DNA from: Candolleomyces eurysporus
Taxonomy: Eukaryota > Basidiomycota > Agaricomycetes > Agaricales > Psathyrellaceae
Assembly: GCA_027579435.1 (NCBI GenBank)
Contig: JANBPK010001184.1
Location: forward strand, 1 to 10,017
DNA length: 10,017 bases
Reading direction: 5' to 3'
Under the pieces are notes generated by a model. It made no database searches. It saw only the letters and a program-made list of their open reading frames with translations, and had not been told where the DNA came from. Both the position numbers and the translations under genes were made by a program. Shown one piece after another: positions 8,054 to 10,017 of the stretch. How positions within the stretch are numbered: the stretch's first letter is position 1; every line of letters starts with the position of its first letter.

Positions 8054-8851
8054 TTATCTACGTCAATTCGCGAACTTTACGAACAGATTCGCGAATTTGA
8101 GAGGGTGTCTACGCAGACGGCATATCACCGCCAGAGTCTGTATAAAGCAACGGGAGGGGATGCTAGCAAGTGGTTTTGGTTCTTTGACCATGTTATGTGG
8201 GCAGATCGCATTACGGTTCGAAAACGATTGGGACGTTCTCCCTTTTTCCTACTTATGGGAGCCGAACTGGTGACGCCGCTCGACGTACAAGAAGCTACAT
8301 GGTTGGTGGAACCGCCCACTGGTTTGATCTCAACTGGGGATTTGATTGCGGCGCGAGCTAGAGCACTTGCCAAACATCAAACTCACGTTGAGGAAGCGAT
8401 GCGGAAGGTTGATTTAGAAAAACGAAAACGTGTAGAAGAATATACAAGAGCTAATAAGGCAATGATAAAAGACTGGAACTTCAAGCGGGGCGACTTAGTG
8501 CTTATGCGAAATACCGCGGTTGAGTCCAGTCTTAATAAAAAGATGAAGCCGCGTTACTTAGGACCCATGGTGGTGGTTACTCGAAATAAAGGAGGTGCTT
8601 ATATTCTAGCCGAGTTAGATGGCTCGGTTTATCAGAACAAGATTGGCGCCTTCCGAGTTATACCATACTATCCAAGAAAGTCAATAAAGGTTGGACTAGG
8701 GAAAGATTCTGGATTCGATTTGAACGAGGAAGCAATACAAGAATTATCTAAAGGTACAGACGATGGTAATGAAGACTTTGTAGACTATAATTTCAAAACT
8801 ATGCCCCGCCTGAGAATAGCAGAGGTAGAAGATGGTAGTGAGAGTGACTAA
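8054..8851 (+). pseudogene. Ty3/gypsy retrotransposon: truncated integrase C-terminal region
   Basis: The frame is open from 8054 (after TAA at 8051) to TAA at 8849-8851, with no introns. There is no ATG at its head; the earliest start-like codon is GTG at 8105. From about 8126 it matches the C-terminal part of pol polyproteins of Agaricomycete Ty3/gypsy elements: RQSLYKATGGD, WADRITVRKRLG, SPFFLLMGAE, DVQEATWLV, then an Arg/Lys-rich helix, then GDLVLMRNTAVES, KMKPRYLGPMVV (the GPY/F-type module, about 8540-8575) and GAYILAELDGSVYQNK. The tail is acidic (ends EVEDGSESD), as in intact elements. Missing are reverse transcriptase, RNase H, the HHCC zinc finger and the catalytic DDE core. It is therefore a 5'-truncated remnant, unable to move by itself, though its own frame has no stop or shift, suggesting the loss is recent. 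Confidence 0.88.
8065..8097. repeat. Perfect 10-bp inverted repeat with 13-nt spacer
   Basis: AATTCGCGAA at 8065-8074 is mirrored by TTCGCGAATT at 8088-8097. It lies directly before the point where similarity to integrase begins, so it could be a scar of insertion or rearrangement, a protein-binding palindrome, or chance. Confidence 0.6.
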
Positions 8852-8855
8852 TGGA

Positions 8856-9768
8856 TTACTCGGACTCTTCCTCCTCTTCCATAAGGTCTGCCTCCTCCTC
8901 AGCAGCTTCAACTTCTCCCGCGGCGCCAGTTTCCTCCATCTCGATGTCTTCATCACCCCAAGAAAGAACTTCTCCCTCTTCCTCGATCGTCTCAGGGACG
9001 GTTTCCTTCTCCGGTTCCTCCTCCTTTTCCTTCTCCTGGACCGGCTCTTCAACGGTCTCCTTCTTCTCGACAACAGTTTTTGGTTTCGCGGCAGCACGCT
9101 GTTTCCCCTTCCCTTTACTGGCCTCAGCAGTTGACGCGGCTTGAGTTTTGGCTCGGGTCTTGACCTCGCTAGGCTCTCGCGCGGCCTTGGCTTTCGTCTT
9201 TGTAGCCGTCTCCTTGGCCTTCACCTTAGCGGATCCCTCGGTAGTAACCTTGGAGGAAGGTGCCTCAGCCTTTGCAAGCTTTGGTTTCTTCTCCTTCGGT
9301 TCCTTGGGAGTCTCCTTAGGGGTTTCCTTAGTTTCCTTAGGGACCTTCTTCGCAGGAGACAGAGTCGGGGTAGGAGTGGTCGGACGAATAGTGGGAGGAT
9401 CGGGGAGGCGTGTGTCGCTTTTGTAACGGTTTCGGAGGGAAGCGACTTGGATAACGCTTGCGCGGCGTAAGAAAGAAAGAGCTTCGATCTCGCCATTGAT
9501 CCTGGCTATGTTGGACTTAAGGCAGTTCATTTGATAGAACAAGTCTAAAGCCGGGTGAGTTGCTCCTATAGCACTCTCGATAGCGACGGAGGTTTGTTGG
9601 TATTCCTCTGCAAACAGGCCACTGTCAAAGGTGGTAGCTAAAATAATAGAAACATTGAGTATAACGGAAAGAAAAGAAAGGAAATGGTGCCGCACCATAA
9701 GGACGAAACTCAGAGGCGCTGCTGGACAACGCAGGAAGCCTGAAGGGAGTGTTTGGAACTTGTCCCAT
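8856..9768 (-). CDS. Lys/Glu/Pro-rich protein, possibly an antisense retroelement ORF
   Basis: Exons 9768-9696 and 9637-8856 join into 284 residues across a 58-nt intron (donor GTGCGG, acceptor TTTTAG, phase 1). Exon 1 reads MGQVPNTPFRLPALSSSASE and then FRPY. Residues about 28-92 are a helical, conserved-looking part (FDSGLFAEEYQQTSVAIESA, then HPALDLFYQM, then INGEIEALSFLRRASVIQVA). The rest is low complexity: Thr/Pro-rich, then tandem KET/KEP units, Ala/Lys-rich histone-tail-like sequence, and a strongly acidic C-terminus (runs of Glu with EVLSWGDEDIEMEE). Its stop is 4 bp from the integrase stop on the other strand. LTR elements in other eukaryotes are known to carry extra ORFs, sometimes antisense, between pol and the 3' LTR; I infer that possibility here. 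The minus frame is also open upstream to 9992 without the intron, so the start is not certain. Confidence 0.6.
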
Positions 9769-9770
9769 AG

Positions 9771-10017
9771 CGGAGAACTGGTACGGCGCAAGTCAATATC
9801 AGTGGTTTGGGGGACACGAATGGCACATACACTTCGTTTGGTTGGAACGGTGCGAAGGGTATCCCGACCACCACTGCGGAGGACGTCCCTGGTTTCTCGA
9901 CCAGTTTGAGCCCAGTGTGGGAGCGGCTGGAAGACAAGGTAAGTAAAGGGAAACGGTATAAGGATGGTATGGCACGAACCTGGTCGCCACAATCTCTAAT
10001 TCCGGATCGGATAAGTC
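9771..10017 (+). CDS. Possible exon open to the right edge, status uncertain
   Basis: The plus-strand frame starting after the CATAG at 9766-9770 is open to the end of the window and uses many codons typical of fungal genes (GAC, AAG, GTC, ATC, ACC). It reads, in part, GIPTTTAEDVPGFSTSLSPV then WERLEDKVSKGKRYKDG. It has no ATG until about 9969, so it would need an upstream exon, and it begins where exon 1 of the minus-strand gene starts. A GTAAGT at about 9940 could be a donor. Two other frames here are also open for 200 nt or more, so coding potential alone does not settle the strand. Confidence 0.25.

Noticed and set aside
8832..9426. Plus-strand Ser/Phe/Leu-rich open frames
   Set aside because: They are shadows of the low-complexity Glu/Lys codons of the minus-strand gene.

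Overview
The window looks like nuclear DNA of a mushroom-forming basidiomycete (Agaricomycetes). Its genes are broken by very short introns of about 51 to 58 nt with GTRNGY donors, CTAAY-like branch points and YAG acceptors. One gene carries a DUF6698-type domain that I know only from basidiomycetes, and the right-hand third holds the end of a Ty3/gypsy polyprotein of the type common in these genomes. No bacterial operon signals, tRNA, rRNA or CRISPR are visible. Most real genes only appear after splicing by eye, so exon borders are inferences from splice signals and reading frame.

Layout, left to right. (1) 1-955, minus: N-terminal 299 residues of a helical protein that runs off the left edge, resembling the N-terminal part of the large Agaricomycete MYND-finger family. 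(2) 1232-2390, minus: a five-exon gene for an unrecognised 313-residue protein with a C-x2-C-x12-H-x-C zinc knuckle and acidic tail, with a TATA box upstream and a poly(A) signal downstream. (3) 2502-2807, minus: a weak candidate small gene. (4) 3249-4761, plus: a seven-exon DUF6698-type gene with an apparent one-base insertion in a run of seven C. (5) 5044-5573, minus: a small three-exon helical protein, convergent with the DUF6698 gene. (6) 5894-7194, plus: a three-exon, 397-residue, Ser/Pro-rich disordered protein with four 24-nt tandem repeats coding for GM(M/T)PQFP(Q/P), divergent from gene 5.

(7) 7195-8053 has no convincing gene. (8) 8054-8851, plus: a 5'-truncated Ty3/gypsy integrase C-terminal region, intronless, with the chromodomain-proximal GPY/F-type segment intact and the catalytic core missing. 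(9) 8856-9768, minus: a two-exon Lys/Glu/Pro-rich protein of 284 residues whose stop lies 4 bp from the integrase stop, tail to tail. (10) 9771-10017: a plus-strand frame open to the right edge, of uncertain status.

The genes do not form a visible pathway. The region reads as accessory, lineage-specific fungal DNA: orphan families with low-complexity tails next to retrotransposon debris. Two isolated N bases (2876, 7568) show that base-level accuracy is imperfect, which matters for the frameshift in gene 4.
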